Shown here: piece after piece, positions 1-9,388 of the stretch
Numbering within the stretch: position 1 is the first letter of the stretch
How the letters are laid out: each line of letters starts with the position of its first letter
Source: CADCVW01 sp964251385
Lineage (GTDB): Bacteria; Pseudomonadota; Alphaproteobacteria; Sphingomonadales; Sphingomonadaceae
NCBI GenBank assembly: GCA_964251385.1
Contig: CAXUJK010000001.1
Coordinates: forward strand, 186,001 to 250,000
DNA length: 64,000 nucleotides
Reading direction: 5' to 3'
Program-made: the position numbers and the translations under genes
Notes under the pieces: generated by a model
The model's database searches: none
What the model was told of the DNA's origin: nothing
Seen by the model: the letters and a program-made list of their open reading frames with translations, nothing else

Positions 1-485
1 ATGTCCCGCTTGAGCTTCGACAGATGATCGATGAACAGCACGCCGTCCAGATGGTCGATCTCGTGCTGCAGGCAGATCGCCATCAGCCCGTCCAGCTCCT
101 CCTCGCGTGACGCGCCCGCCTCATCGAGCCAGCGCGCCCGGATTTGCGCCGGGCGCGAAACTTCCCCGTATTGTTCGGGAATTGAGAGGCAACCTTCATT
201 ATACGTTTGAAGCGTTTCGGACGCGGACACGATTTCGGGATTGATGAAGGCGACGGGTTTCCTGACCCCCTCCCCACCCTCGACCTCCGGCTCCTGCAGG
301 TCGATCACGACCACCCGGCGCGGCACCGCGACCTGGATCGCGGCCAAGCCGATCCCCGGTGCCGCGTACATCGTTTCGAACATGTCGGCGACGAGCACGC
401 GGATATCGTCGTCGACCCTGGCCACGGGTGCGGAGACCTCGCGCAAGCGCGGATCGGGGATTTCTATGATGGGTCGGACGGTCAT
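1..485 (-). CDS. def: peptide deformylase, C-terminus cut by window edge
   Basis: Peptide deformylase, the iron or zinc enzyme that removes the N-formyl group from new proteins. The 161 visible residues carry all three family motifs: GIGLAA at 44-49, EGCLS with the metal-binding Cys at 97-101, and HEIDH with the two His ligands and catalytic Glu at 141-145. Only the last few residues after HLSKLKRD lie outside the window. The ATG at 485 gives the usual N-terminus (MTVRPIIEIPDPRLR). It runs in the same direction as recR, 27 bp downstream of it, and lies close to fmt, which adds the formyl group that Def removes. Confidence 0.96.
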   Translation of the reverse strand, partial: MTVRPIIEIPDPRLREVSAPVARVDDDIRVLVADMFETMYAAPGIGLAAIQVAVPRRVVVIDLQEPEVEGGEGVRKPVAFINPEIVSASETLQTYNEGCLSIPEQYGEVSRPAQIRARWLDEAGASREEELDGLMAICLQHEIDHLDGVLFIDHLSKLKRD

Positions 486-512
486 CGCGGACGGCTAGCG
501 TCGGCGACCGCG

Positions 513-1109
513 TCAGGCAACCGGTCGTCGCGCGCGTAGGGCCTGGGCAAGCGTGCCCTCGTCGAGATAATCGAGTTCGCCGCCCACCGGCAGACCGTGG
601 GCGAGTTGCGTCAGCCTAATTGGGAACGCGGCCAGCCGTTCGGCGAGGTAATGCGCGGTCGTCTGCCCCTCTAGCGTCGCGTTCATGGCGAGCACGACCT
701 CGTCGATGCCGCCGCCCGCGACCCGTGCGGCAAGGCTGTCGATGCCCAGATCCTCGGGTCGCACGCCTTCGAGTGCCGACAGGCGTCCGCCGAGCACGTG
801 GTAGCGACCAGGGAAGAGGCGCGAGCGGTCGAGCGCCCAAAGGTCGGACACTTCCTCGACCACGCAGAGCAAGGCGGCATCGCGGCGCGGGTCGAGGCAC
901 ACGGCGCACGGATCGCTCGTGTCAACGTTGCCGCAGGTCGAACAGGTCGCCAGCCGCGCCTCGACCGCTTCGAGAGCGCGCAGCAGCGGCGACAAGGCCG
1001 TTTCCCGCTTCTTGAGGAGGTGCAGCACGGCGCGCCGCGCGGACCGCGGGCCCAGTCCCGGAAGCCGGGCGAGCGCGGCGGCGAGGACTTCGATCTCGTG
1101 CGACGCCAT
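513..1109 (-). CDS. recR: recombination mediator RecR
   Basis: RecR, the recombinational repair mediator that works with RecF and RecO to load RecA at gaps. The 198-residue length is normal. An N-terminal helix-hairpin-helix (LPGLGPRSARRAV, from about residue 16) is followed by a four-Cys zinc finger (C56, C59, C68, C71) and a Toprim domain from about residue 80. It is transcribed toward def. Its start lies 54 bp from the divergent fmt start, so both promoters must share that small gap or reach into the genes. Confidence 0.96.
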   Translation of the reverse strand: MASHEIEVLAAALARLPGLGPRSARRAVLHLLKKRETALSPLLRALEAVEARLATCSTCGNVDTSDPCAVCLDPRRDAALLCVVEEVSDLWALDRSRLFPGRYHVLGGRLSALEGVRPEDLGIDSLAARVAGGGIDEVVLAMNATLEGQTTAHYLAERLAAFPIRLTQLAHGLPVGGELDYLDEGTLAQALRARRPVA

Positions 1110-1163
1110 GACGCCTTATATGGCAAGCTCGCCCTCGCGCGTCATCCCCGTTACGGCCGGGCC

Positions 1164-2069
1164 ATGCGCATTGCATTCATGGGAACGCCGGCCTTCGCCG
1201 TGCCGACGCTCGAACGGCTGCTCGCCGACGGGCACGAGATCGCCGCGGTGTACACGCAGCCGCCCCGCCGCGCTGGCCGGGGCAAGGCGCTCACGCCCTC
1301 GCCGGTCCAACGCCGTGCGGAAGCGGCGGGACTGGTCGTCCGATCGCCCGCCGGCCTGCGCGACGTGGACGAGCAGGAGGCGTTTCGCGCGCTGGGCATC
1401 GATATCGCGGTCGTGGCGGCGTATGGGCTGATCCTGCCGCGACCGATCCTGGACGCGCCGCGGCTCGGCTGCGTCAACGTGCACGCATCGCTCCTGCCCC
1501 GCTGGCGTGGCGCGGCGCCCGTGCAGCGCGCAATCCTGGCGGGCGATGCCGAGACGGGAGTGACGATCATGCGCATGGAGGCTGGCCTGGACACGGGGCC
1601 CATGCTGATCGTGCGCTCAACGCGCGTCGCCAGCAAGAACGCAGGCGATCTCGCCGCCGAGCTCGGCATGATAGGCGCGGATGCCATGGCGGAGTTCGTC
1701 GCGGATGCGGCGCGCTATGTCGAACAGCCGCAGCCGGTCGACGGGATCACCTACGCCGCCAAGATCGAGAAGCACGAAGCCCGCATCGACTTCGCGCGCG
1801 AGGCCGAGCAGGTCGTGCGTCAGGTCCGCGCGTTCGCCCCGGCTCCGGGTGCCTACTTCGAATACGCCGGCGAACGTATCCGGGTTCTGGACGCGCACGC
1901 CGTCGAGGAGAAAGGTCCGCACGGCAAGGTCTTGGACGACCGGCTTACGATAGCTTGTGAAGTTGGAGCGATCCGTCCGACACGCGTGGGACGTGCCGGA
2001 CGCGGTGTAATGGACACGTCCGAGCTGCTCCGTGGCTTCCCTGTTCCGGCCGGCACGCGGGCGGCGTGA
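1164..2069 (+). CDS. fmt: methionyl-tRNA formyltransferase
   Basis: Methionyl-tRNA formyltransferase, which formylates initiator Met-tRNA using 10-formyl-tetrahydrofolate. The 301 residues match the family length. Catalytic residues are visible: N105 and H107 in the NVHASLLPRWRGAAP motif and D143 in GLDTGP. The C-terminal tRNA-binding OB fold follows from about residue 205. The ATG at 1164 is chosen because it gives the canonical MRIAFMGTPAFA start; the reading frame stays open far upstream, but only antisense to recR. The stop overlaps the truA start (GTGA). Confidence 0.96.
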   Translation: MRIAFMGTPAFAVPTLERLLADGHEIAAVYTQPPRRAGRGKALTPSPVQRRAEAAGLVVRSPAGLRDVDEQEAFRALGIDIAVVAAYGLILPRPILDAPRLGCVNVHASLLPRWRGAAPVQRAILAGDAETGVTIMRMEAGLDTGPMLIVRSTRVASKNAGDLAAELGMIGADAMAEFVADAARYVEQPQPVDGITYAAKIEKHEARIDFAREAEQVVRQVRAFAPAPGAYFEYAGERIRVLDAHAVEEKGPHGKVLDDRLTIACEVGAIRPTRVGRAGRGVMDTSELLRGFPVPAGTRAA

Positions 2070-2803
2070 CGCGGTTCCGTCTCGTCGTCGAATATGACGG
2101 TCGCGCGTATCTCGGCTGGCAGCGGCAGCCGCAGGGGCCGACGGTACAGGGCGCGATCGAGGCCGCGATCACCGCCACGATCGGCGCACACGCCGCGGTG
2201 CACGGCGCGGGGCGCACGGACGCGGGCGTGCACGCGCTGGGCATGAGCGCGCATGTCGACATCGACAAGCCGATCAGCGGTTTTCGCCTGGCTGGCGCGC
2301 TGAACGCGCATCTGCGGCCGCAGCCCATCGCCATCCTGGACGCTGCGGTCGTGGCCGATGACTGGCACGCACGGTTCGGTTGTTCGGGTCGCCGCTATCT
2401 TTACCGCATCGTCAATCGTCGCGCGCGGCTCGCGCTCGACGAGGGTCGCGCCTGGCGGGTCGGGCCCGAGCTCGACGGGGGCGCAATGCACGCGGCCGCG
2501 CAGGCGCTGGTCGGACACCAGGACTTCACGACGTTCCGCTCCGCGCATTGCCAGGCGGACAGCCCGATCCGCTCGCTCGATCGGCTCGACGTGACGCGGG
2601 TGGGCGATGAGGTCCACGTCCGCGCCGATGCGCGATCGTTTCTGCACCACCAGGTGCGTTCGATGGTGGGATGCCTGGCGCTGGTGGGCCAACGCAAATG
2701 GAGTGCGGACGATCTCGCCGCAGCGCTCGCCGCACGCGACCGTGCGGCGCTCGGCCTCAATGCGCCGCCCGACGGTCTGTATTTCATGGAAGCGGTCTAC
2801 TGA
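2066..2803 (+). CDS. truA: tRNA pseudouridine(38-40) synthase TruA
   Basis: TruA makes pseudouridine at positions 38-40 in the anticodon stem of many tRNAs. The 245-residue length is normal. The catalytic Asp is D52 in GRTDAGVHA, and the RYLYRI and HQVRSMVG segments typical of the family are present. It starts with GTG at 2066 inside the fmt stop codon (GTGA overlap), so the two genes should be translationally coupled. Its stop overlaps by 7 bp the stop of the convergent XrtA-locus amidotransferase. Confidence 0.95.
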   Translation: MTRFRLVVEYDGRAYLGWQRQPQGPTVQGAIEAAITATIGAHAAVHGAGRTDAGVHALGMSAHVDIDKPISGFRLAGALNAHLRPQPIAILDAAVVADDWHARFGCSGRRYLYRIVNRRARLALDEGRAWRVGPELDGGAMHAAAQALVGHQDFTTFRSAHCQADSPIRSLDRLDVTRVGDEVHVRADARSFLHHQVRSMVGCLALVGQRKWSADDLAAALAARDRAALGLNAPPDGLYFMEAVY

Positions 2804-4689
2804 CCCAAGAGGCGCGCCATCGACTTGTCCAGCATCAGCAATTGCCACAACAGCCGCCCGTGATCGGCGCGTCCGGCGCGGTGATCCCGAGCGATGCGGC
2901 TGATTTCATCAATGTCGAACCAACCCGTCGCGGCGAGCGCCGACCCACGTGCGATCGCCGCCGCCTGGTCCGCCAGCGGTCCCCTGAACCAGGCAGTGAT
3001 CGGCGTCACGAAGCCCATCTTCTTGCGATATAGAATGTCGTGCGGAAGTCGGCTTTCGAGCGCGCGTTTCATCAGCCATTTGCCCGTCCCGCCGCGCAGG
3101 CGCATGTCGACGGGGAGCCGCGCGGCGAACTCGATCAGCCGATAGTCGAGCAGCGGTTCGCGCGCCTCGAGGCTGACCGCCATGCTCGTGCGGTCGACCT
3201 TGGTCAGGATGTCGCCGGGCAGCCAGATCTTCAGATCGGCGTACTGCGCGCGCGATAGCGCGTCGGTTGCGGGCGCGGCGTTCATGGTCGCGACGTAACG
3301 GTCCTCGGCGCGGTGCCCGGCCAGCGCGGCGACGAAGTCCGATGTGTATAGTCGATGGCGGATCGGCTCCGCGGTGACGCCAACGGCGGCGGCATACGCC
3401 TCGCCGCTGCTTCTGCCCAGCGCGGTCAGCGTCGATTTGGCGCGGAACATCTGCGGGGCCCAGTCGAGCTTGGGGTAGAGTTGCCCCGCCGTCTGCATCA
3501 GCCCGCGCGCAAAATCCGGCATGCGACCGCGAACCCGTTCCTCGGCGGCGAAGAAGCGGTGGCGGCGGTAGCCGGCGAAGGCCTCGTCCGCGCCGTCGCC
3601 CGACAGCGCCACGGTGACCTTTTCGCGCGCGAGTTCGGACACGCGGTAGGTCGGCAGCGCGGATGCGTCCGCGAACGGCTCGTCGAATGCCGCGACGAGC
3701 GTGTCGATCAGGCTGAAGTCGTCGGCGGTGACGATGCGCTTGCGGTGGCTGGTGGCGTAGCGCGCGGCGATCTGGTCGGCGTAGCGGCTTTCGTCGAGCG
3801 CGGATTCGGAAAAGCCGATCGAGCAGGTTTCGACCGCGCGGCGGCTCTCCTCGGCCATCAAAGCGACGACCGCGCTGCTGTCCACGCCGCCTGACAGGAA
3901 CGCGCCCAGCGGCACGTCGGCGACCATGCGCAGGCGCACCGCATCCCGCATCAGGGCGACGAGCTCCTCGCCAAGCGCGTCGGCGGAGCCGCGCGCGTCG
4001 TTCGTGAATGCGACGTCCCACCACGTACGGGGACTTGGTACGGGGTCGCCGCGCCGCATCGACAGGATTGATCCGGCGGGCAGCTTGCGCACGCCTTCGA
4101 CGATCGATGCGTCATCCGGAACGTAGCCTAGCGCGAGAAAATCCTCGACGGCTTGGACGTTAGACGCGCGCCGAAGTAGCGGGTGCGCGAGAAGGCCCTT
4201 CAATTCGGACGCGAAGATCTGCGCGCCGTCGGGCAACGCCGCGATGAAAAGCGGTTTGACGCCAAGCCGATCCCGGACGAGGTGGAGCGTGTCTTCCGAA
4301 GCGTCGTAGAGCGCGAACGCGAACATGCCGTTCAAGCGCCCGAGGCAGTCGGCACCCCATTCCCGCCACCCGGCCAAGATGACTTCGGTGTCGCTGTCGG
4401 TGCAGAACACATGTCCGCGCGTTTGAAGGTCGGCGCGCAAGTCCTTGTAGTTGTAAACTTCTCCGTTGAAGCTGATCACGAGCTTCCCGTCGGCGGTAGC
4501 CATCGGCTGGGCACCACCGCCAAGGTCGATGATCGACAGGCGGCGGTGGCCCAGGCCGACACCGGGCGCGGTCCAGACGCCGCTGCCGTCGGGGCCGCGG
4601 TGGCTCAGCGCATCCGCCATGCCACGCACGCGTGCCTCGTCAACGGGCTTGGGCAGGCCCGGATGGAAGATGCCGGCGATGCCGCACAT
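2797..4689 (-). CDS. amidotransferase 1, exosortase A system-associated (asparagine synthase-like)
   Basis: Asparagine synthase-type glutamine amidotransferase of 630 residues, the size of the version that accompanies exosortase A. Mature Cys2 (MCGIAGIF) is the glutaminase nucleophile of the N-terminal class II domain. The C-terminal synthetase domain shows the ATP pyrophosphatase loop SGGVDSS near residue 265. The family probably amidates a sugar acid in the exopolysaccharide, but its substrate is not established. It is the last gene of the minus-strand XrtA operon, 7 bp after xrtA. The GATase fold fixes the start. Its 3' end overlaps truA. Confidence 0.9.
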   Translation of the reverse strand: MCGIAGIFHPGLPKPVDEARVRGMADALSHRGPDGSGVWTAPGVGLGHRRLSIIDLGGGAQPMATADGKLVISFNGEVYNYKDLRADLQTRGHVFCTDSDTEVILAGWREWGADCLGRLNGMFAFALYDASEDTLHLVRDRLGVKPLFIAALPDGAQIFASELKGLLAHPLLRRASNVQAVEDFLALGYVPDDASIVEGVRKLPAGSILSMRRGDPVPSPRTWWDVAFTNDARGSADALGEELVALMRDAVRLRMVADVPLGAFLSGGVDSSAVVALMAEESRRAVETCSIGFSESALDESRYADQIAARYATSHRKRIVTADDFSLIDTLVAAFDEPFADASALPTYRVSELAREKVTVALSGDGADEAFAGYRRHRFFAAEERVRGRMPDFARGLMQTAGQLYPKLDWAPQMFRAKSTLTALGRSSGEAYAAAVGVTAEPIRHRLYTSDFVAALAGHRAEDRYVATMNAAPATDALSRAQYADLKIWLPGDILTKVDRTSMAVSLEAREPLLDYRLIEFAARLPVDMRLRGGTGKWLMKRALESRLPHDILYRKKMGFVTPITAWFRGPLADQAAAIARGSALAATGWFDIDEISRIARDHRAGRADHGRLLWQLLMLDKSMARLLGQ

Positions 4690-4696
4690 GAGCCGG

Positions 4697-6214
4697 TCAG
4701 TCGCCGGTGGCGCGCGTGGTGAACGCGCGCATCGGGCCGAGCGCGGCCGCGAAGGCGTCGAGCGTCGCGCGCGGCTCGCCGCGACCGGGGACGCTCGAGA
4801 TCAGCACCGCCGTGGCGGTTTGGCGGCCACCCGACAGGCGCGACTTGAGAGTCGCCAGTTTGATCTCCGCCGCGTTGCCCGTGACGACGTCGCCGACGCG
4901 GTAGAAGCTCAGGACCTCTCGCATCACCCCTCCCGCGACGATTTGATCGGCGCGGCCGTCGTTCGGCGGAGGCGTCGATCGAGACCACGACCACCCGCTC
5001 TCGGGCGGGGTCGCACCCTGACCGAACCCGATCAGCTCGCGCCCCTCGGCCTGCCAGGCGTAGGACGCGATCGCCAAGTCGACTTCGGCCCCTTGCGCAT
5101 TGCGGTACCGTCCGATGAAGAAGCGGTCCGCACCGGCAAAACGCGGTGTCCATGTGGCGCCGCCTCCCCGTTCGATCCGCGTCCACCCTGCCGGACGTGG
5201 TGCGGACAGAGCGGGAAGGTCGACTTCGCGTGCATTGGCCGCCGCCGCCGCCGACCAGATCGCGGGCGTTGCGGCCACGGCGATGCACAGGCCGAACATG
5301 AGCGGCAGAGCGGGCGAGATCCTTGCGACGTCGCGTTGTACCGCGATCACCGGCTCGTCCACCGCGCGATCGAAAAACCGCCACGCGCCGCCGATCAACG
5401 CCGCGATGATGATCGCAAAGAAAAACCAGCCGTAGACGACGTGATCGAAATCGCTCGCGGTCGCGGTCGATGTCCGGCTCGCGACGTAGATCGTGGCGAA
5501 CGCGCGCACGCCGTTGGCGAGCACCGGAACGATCAGCGCGGCGGCGACAAAGGCGATGCGGCGCGGCCACGAACGGAAGCACAACGCGGCGACGAGCACG
5601 CCCAGCGCGAGCATCGCGACCACGAACTTGACGCCCGAGCAGGCTTCGGCAACCTCGAAGTAACCGCTCGGCGTGGTGATGAAGATGCCTTCGATATGCG
5701 CCGGGATACCCGTCAAGGCTAACATCAACATGGAAAGTCGTGCCGTAACCTCTTGAAGAAACGGCACGAACTCATCGCCCGCGGGTACGAGGAAGAGCAT
5801 GTAGAATAGCGGAAACAAGAGCGTGCGCGCGACATCGCGCCCGAGCAGGGTCGCGACGCTTCCCTGCAGCATGACGATCAAGCCTGCATGGCGGAACAGC
5901 GACACCCCCGCGGCGTCGCCGAGCAGCCATGCCGCGGCACCGGCACCGACAAGCAGCAGTCCGGGAGTCCAGGTTGTCGGCGTCAAGGCCGCCAGCGCGG
6001 GTGCGCGTTGCCAGACGAGCCAGGCGATGATCGGCACGATGAGCAGGCAATGGTTGAACGTCGACGACGTCCACCAGATCTCCACCAGATGCGCAGCGTC
6101 GCGACCAAAGATCAGCAACACCGCAGCTGACGCCGCGCCTAAAGCGACAAGGTGACGACGCCAGGAAGTCACCGCGACAGCGTGCCCGCGAGACAGAGGA
6201 AGCACGGTGCTCAT
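4697..6214 (-). CDS. xrtA: exosortase A fused to EpsI domain
   Basis: Exosortase A, a polytopic membrane cysteine protease/transpeptidase thought to process PEP-CTERM proteins, fused to an EpsI domain. With the start at 6214 the protein has 505 residues. The N-terminal two-thirds hold about eight hydrophobic segments and the catalytic triad: Cys192 in EACSGVKF, Arg237 in NGVRAF and His258 in FDHVVYGW. The EpsI-like extracytoplasmic domain runs from about 300 to the end. The ATG at 6214 overlaps the upstream stop (ATGA); an in-frame extension 19 codons longer is Arg-rich and unlikely. No PEP-CTERM substrate is encoded in the window. Confidence 0.92.
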   Translation of the reverse strand: MSTVLPLSRGHAVAVTSWRRHLVALGAASAAVLLIFGRDAAHLVEIWWTSSTFNHCLLIVPIIAWLVWQRAPALAALTPTTWTPGLLLVGAGAAAWLLGDAAGVSLFRHAGLIVMLQGSVATLLGRDVARTLLFPLFYMLFLVPAGDEFVPFLQEVTARLSMLMLALTGIPAHIEGIFITTPSGYFEVAEACSGVKFVVAMLALGVLVAALCFRSWPRRIAFVAAALIVPVLANGVRAFATIYVASRTSTATASDFDHVVYGWFFFAIIIAALIGGAWRFFDRAVDEPVIAVQRDVARISPALPLMFGLCIAVAATPAIWSAAAAANAREVDLPALSAPRPAGWTRIERGGGATWTPRFAGADRFFIGRYRNAQGAEVDLAIASYAWQAEGRELIGFGQGATPPESGWSWSRSTPPPNDGRADQIVAGGVMREVLSFYRVGDVVTGNAAEIKLATLKSRLSGGRQTATAVLISSVPGRGEPRATLDAFAAALGPMRAFTTRATGD

Positions 6215-7425
6215 CCGAGGACGATCTCGGGAAGCGCGGCGAGCTGCCGATCCCATGCGTATCGCGCGCACATGCGCGCCCTTGCCGCCCCGCCGAGTCT
6301 CCCCGCGCTCTCATGATCCCGCAGGAGCGACAGCACCGCGCGAGCGGGGTCGTCCGTCACCAGGAGGTCGCGACCGGGTTCGGCGTCGATGCCTTCGAAT
6401 GCCGCCGGCGACGCGACGACGGGGCGGCCCATCGCCATCGCCTCCAGCACCTTGTTCTGGATCCCGCGCGCGATCTGCAGCGGCGCGACCACCACGTTCG
6501 CGGCGGCAAGCCACGGACGCATGTCGGGCACGGCGCCCACGACCTCGACACCATCTAGAGCGGCCAGCGAGCGCACCGCCGACGCGGGGTTGCGCCCTAC
6601 AATCGCGAAGCGTGCACCCGGCACACCCGCTCGGATCGTCGGCAGCGTTTCGCGCGCGAATTGGCAAACGGCGTCCACGTTCGGCGCGTAATCCATCTGG
6701 CCGGAGAAAACGAGAAGCGGCGCAACTTCCGCGCGGCTAAGGGGAATGAACGGAGCCGCCGGGTCGAAGAAGGCGAGGTCGACACCGTTCTCCAGCGCGC
6801 GGACGTTCGTCGCGGCCGCATTGCGCGCGCGAAACAAGCCCGCCTCCGCCTCGGTGACGAACAGGCTTGCGTCGGCGCGCGCGGCGATGCCTCGCTCCTC
6901 CCGTGCCAGCTGCGCGGCCTCGCGCCGGTAGAGCCATGACAGCGGCGGAGCGGCGTCGTCGGCATAACTCTCGATTTTGGCGGAGTCGACGTCCACGAAG
7001 TCCATGACGAACCGCGTTTTTCCCTCTCCGCCAGTGACATACTGCGCCATCTGACCAGAGAATGCGAACACCGTCGTAATGGGTCTGGAGGTGCAAAGGC
7101 CTCCCACATGGTTGTGCATCGCCCGGCTCGAAAAAGCCGCCATCGACGCCGAGCGGCCCTCGATCGTTCCCGCAATCAGGCTCGCGAGCCTAGTCCGGCT
7201 TCGCTGCTTCACGAAGAGGGTTGCGAGCCTACTCCCCAGTTCCGCCCTTAGGCCATGCTGGTGCGCGGCGTCCGCTTCGTCGTCCGCGAAGGTCGCGATG
7301 TGGACAGGGGCGACCTCGCACAATTTGCGGACGATGTTGAACGACCGGATCTTGTCGCCGCGATCGGGAGGATAGGGGATGCGGTGCGCCAGGAAGAGGA
7401 TTTCCCCCGCCGCGGACGTGCTCAC
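6211..7425 (-). CDS. XrtA/PEP-CTERM system-associated glycosyltransferase (GT4-like)
   Basis: Glycosyltransferase of 404 residues from the group found with exosortase A. The N-terminus (ILFLAHRIPYPPDRGDKIRS) is characteristic of the family. The C-terminal half has the GT-B features of group 1 transferases: LLVFSGQMDY before the nucleotide-sugar domain, then a Glu-containing segment NKVLEAMAMGRPVVAS that contacts the donor. It probably adds a sugar to the lipid-linked exopolysaccharide repeat at the inner membrane. The GTG at 7425 overlaps the femAB-like stop (GTGA) and gives the family N-terminus; a frame extending upstream into that gene is rejected. Confidence 0.88.
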   Translation of the reverse strand: MSTSAAGEILFLAHRIPYPPDRGDKIRSFNIVRKLCEVAPVHIATFADDEADAAHQHGLRAELGSRLATLFVKQRSRTRLASLIAGTIEGRSASMAAFSSRAMHNHVGGLCTSRPITTVFAFSGQMAQYVTGGEGKTRFVMDFVDVDSAKIESYADDAAPPLSWLYRREAAQLAREERGIAARADASLFVTEAEAGLFRARNAAATNVRALENGVDLAFFDPAAPFIPLSRAEVAPLLVFSGQMDYAPNVDAVCQFARETLPTIRAGVPGARFAIVGRNPASAVRSLAALDGVEVVGAVPDMRPWLAAANVVVAPLQIARGIQNKVLEAMAMGRPVVASPAAFEGIDAEPGRDLLVTDDPARAVLSLLRDHESAGRLGGAARARMCARYAWDRQLAALPEIVLG

Positions 7426-8474
7426 CCGAGCCCGCGTGAGATGAGCGGGCCGAGCAGGTTGGCGACGGGTAACGGCAGCTTTTTCCAGAGCTCGATCTTG
7501 CGTTGGTACCTGGCGTCGTTCGGACTGACGGCGCGCGCCGCGCCCCGTGTCCAGTAGCGCAGCGGTTCGGGCGCGAAGCCCCAGTTCTTCTTGAACGCGT
7601 ACGCGCCGCTGCCGACCTTGGAACGACCGAAGTCGAAGCGCATGCAGCCGGTGGCGCGTGCGTGCCGCATCAGTTCCCAGTACAGAGCGTCGTTGGCGCG
7701 CCACGTGCGTGCGTCCGCGGTGCCGCCGCCCCAATAGGGCATGATCGTGCCGCGATGGCGGAAGCTCAGCACGCTGGCGAGCGCGACGCCTTGCCTGCGG
7801 ATCGTCATGATCTCAGCGTCGGCGAAGCGATCGAGCATCGCGTCGAACAGCCGGCGCGGGAAGACGGGCGTACCGAGATTGCGGACGCTGGCCGCGTAGA
7901 TCGCGTAATGCGCGTCGCGGTCGCGATCCGCGCGGCCGATCTCGACGTCGAGCGCGAAGCCGATCGCCTTGCGCACCTCGGCACGCTGCTTGCGCGGGAT
8001 CGCGAGGAGTTCGGCGTCATCGTCGATGGCAAGGTCGCGCGCGAAGTTGGCGTGTGCGCCGTCCTCGGCCGACCAGTCGGAACCCGGCGAAGTGCCACCC
8101 CGAAGCTCGATCGATCCGAAAGCCTTGTCTTGCGCGGCTTGCCAGAGTGCGTCCGACATGATCTCAGCCGTCGCGGCATCGGCGAGAATGCCGCCGCCGA
8201 CCGCGAAGCCCGACGAGACCAATGCCTTGCCGAACAGGAGCGAGCGCATCTCCGTAACCGGCACGACACCGGTCATCCGTCCGCCTGCGTCATGCGCGAC
8301 GATGTAGAAGCCGCCCTGCCCGCAACCTTCCGCCACCGCGCGCAGCCACTGCGGCCGTTGGAAAATCTGCCCGTCGGGATGACCGCACACGAACGCGTCG
8401 ATCGCAGCGAGACCGGCTTCGTCGGTCCGCGACACCTTCGTGACACTCGTAAAGGCGCGCGCGTGCATGTTCAT
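7422..8474 (-). CDS. FemAB family XrtA/PEP-CTERM system-associated protein
   Basis: FemAB-like protein of 350 residues with two GNAT-type halves, as in the FemAB proteins that travel with exosortase A. Recognisable segments include IPRKQRAEVRKAI (about 180), the SVRNLGTPVFPRRLF stretch, and the C-terminal FDFGRSKVGSGAYAFKKNWGF, typical of the acyl-acceptor domain. FemAB enzymes transfer amino acids from aminoacyl-tRNA to peptidoglycan precursors; the substrate of this subgroup is unknown, possibly an amino-acid decoration on the polysaccharide. ATG at 8474 overlaps the deacetylase stop (ATGA), and its own stop overlaps the glycosyltransferase start. Confidence 0.88.
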   Translation of the reverse strand: MNMHARAFTSVTKVSRTDEAGLAAIDAFVCGHPDGQIFQRPQWLRAVAEGCGQGGFYIVAHDAGGRMTGVVPVTEMRSLLFGKALVSSGFAVGGGILADAATAEIMSDALWQAAQDKAFGSIELRGGTSPGSDWSAEDGAHANFARDLAIDDDAELLAIPRKQRAEVRKAIGFALDVEIGRADRDRDAHYAIYAASVRNLGTPVFPRRLFDAMLDRFADAEIMTIRRQGVALASVLSFRHRGTIMPYWGGGTADARTWRANDALYWELMRHARATGCMRFDFGRSKVGSGAYAFKKNWGFAPEPLRYWTRGAARAVSPNDARYQRKIELWKKLPLPVANLLGPLISRGLG

Positions 8475-9388
8475 GCCAGCCGTTGCCGTTCGGCGGCCAC
8501 GACCTGCGCGGTCGTGCCCCAGGAGAAGTCACCCAGCAGTTTCAGCATCTTGGGGCGCATCGCTGACAATCTGCTGTAATGGCGGATGCGCGACCGGAGC
8601 GGGGCTGCACCGACGCGCGGCTGATCGGGGTCAATTTCCCAGGGGTGGAAGTAGAACGCGGCCGGGCGGTCTTCCACATCATTGACGCGGCCGATCGCCC
8701 AACGCGAGAACGCGTACGGCAGCATGCGGAAGAAGCCTCCTCCGCCCGCGGCCATGCGGCGGCCGGCGAGTTCGACCGTGGTCACGGGAATCTCTACGAA
8801 ATTCGCGCCCGCCACGGGGCGAAAGAGGAAGCGCGGGGCTTGTCGCCAGCCATAATGGTCGTGCGAGATCGGCGCGACGCTGGAGGAGTAAGTATAGCCC
8901 TCTTCCGCGAGAACCTGATGCGCCCACGGATTGCGCGCGTTGATGGAGAAGCTAGGCGCGCGATATCCTTCGACACGCTGACCGCCAGCGTCCTCGATCG
9001 CGGCACGCGCCCGCCGAATATCGGCGCGGAACTGTTCGGGCGTGAACGTGAAGACGCGCCTGTGATCCCAGCCGTGGCTGGCGAGCTCATGCCCCGCATC
9101 GGCAAAACGGCGGATCAGCGCGGGATGGCGCGCGGCGACCCAGCCGAGCGTAAAAAAGGTCGCTTTAACTCCGGCCTGCGCAAAAAGCTCGAGTGCGGCG
9201 TCGCTGTTGCGTTCGACGCGGCTGGGCAGTGTCTCCCAGCTTTCGCGCGCGATCACATCCTCGAACGCGCCGACCTGGAACCAGTCTTCGATGTCGATGG
9301 ACATGGCGTTGAGCATGCGGGCACCGCCGGCCGATGGCGGTGAGCTTTCAGGCCGCGTCGCTGTGAGCGCGAGGTCGATTGCCGACAT
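8471..9388 (-). CDS. XrtA-associated polysaccharide deacetylase
   Basis: NodB-type polysaccharide deacetylase of up to 305 residues. The metal site is visible as SIDIEDWF (Asp32/Asp35 region) and HGWDH (H105, H109). The SIDIEDWFQV opening and the C-terminal YFHPWEIDPDQPR segment are typical of the exosortase-associated subgroup. It likely removes N-acetyl groups from the exopolysaccharide. The start is uncertain: ATG at 9388 overlaps the ATPase gene by 41 bp, while ATG at 9316 (MLNAMSIDIED) would lie just inside the domain and leave a gap. The longer form is given. It overlaps the FemAB-like gene by ATGA. Confidence 0.88.
   Translation of the reverse strand: MSAIDLALTATRPESSPPSAGGARMLNAMSIDIEDWFQVGAFEDVIARESWETLPSRVERNSDAALELFAQAGVKATFFTLGWVAARHPALIRRFADAGHELASHGWDHRRVFTFTPEQFRADIRRARAAIEDAGGQRVEGYRAPSFSINARNPWAHQVLAEEGYTYSSSVAPISHDHYGWRQAPRFLFRPVAGANFVEIPVTTVELAGRRMAAGGGGFFRMLPYAFSRWAIGRVNDVEDRPAAFYFHPWEIDPDQPRVGAAPLRSRIRHYSRLSAMRPKMLKLLGDFSWGTTAQVVAAERQRLA

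Noticed and set aside
798..1163. Long in-frame plus-strand extension of fmt
   Set aside because: It is antisense to recR, whose protein is unmistakable, and the canonical Fmt start MRIAFMGTPA lies at 1164.
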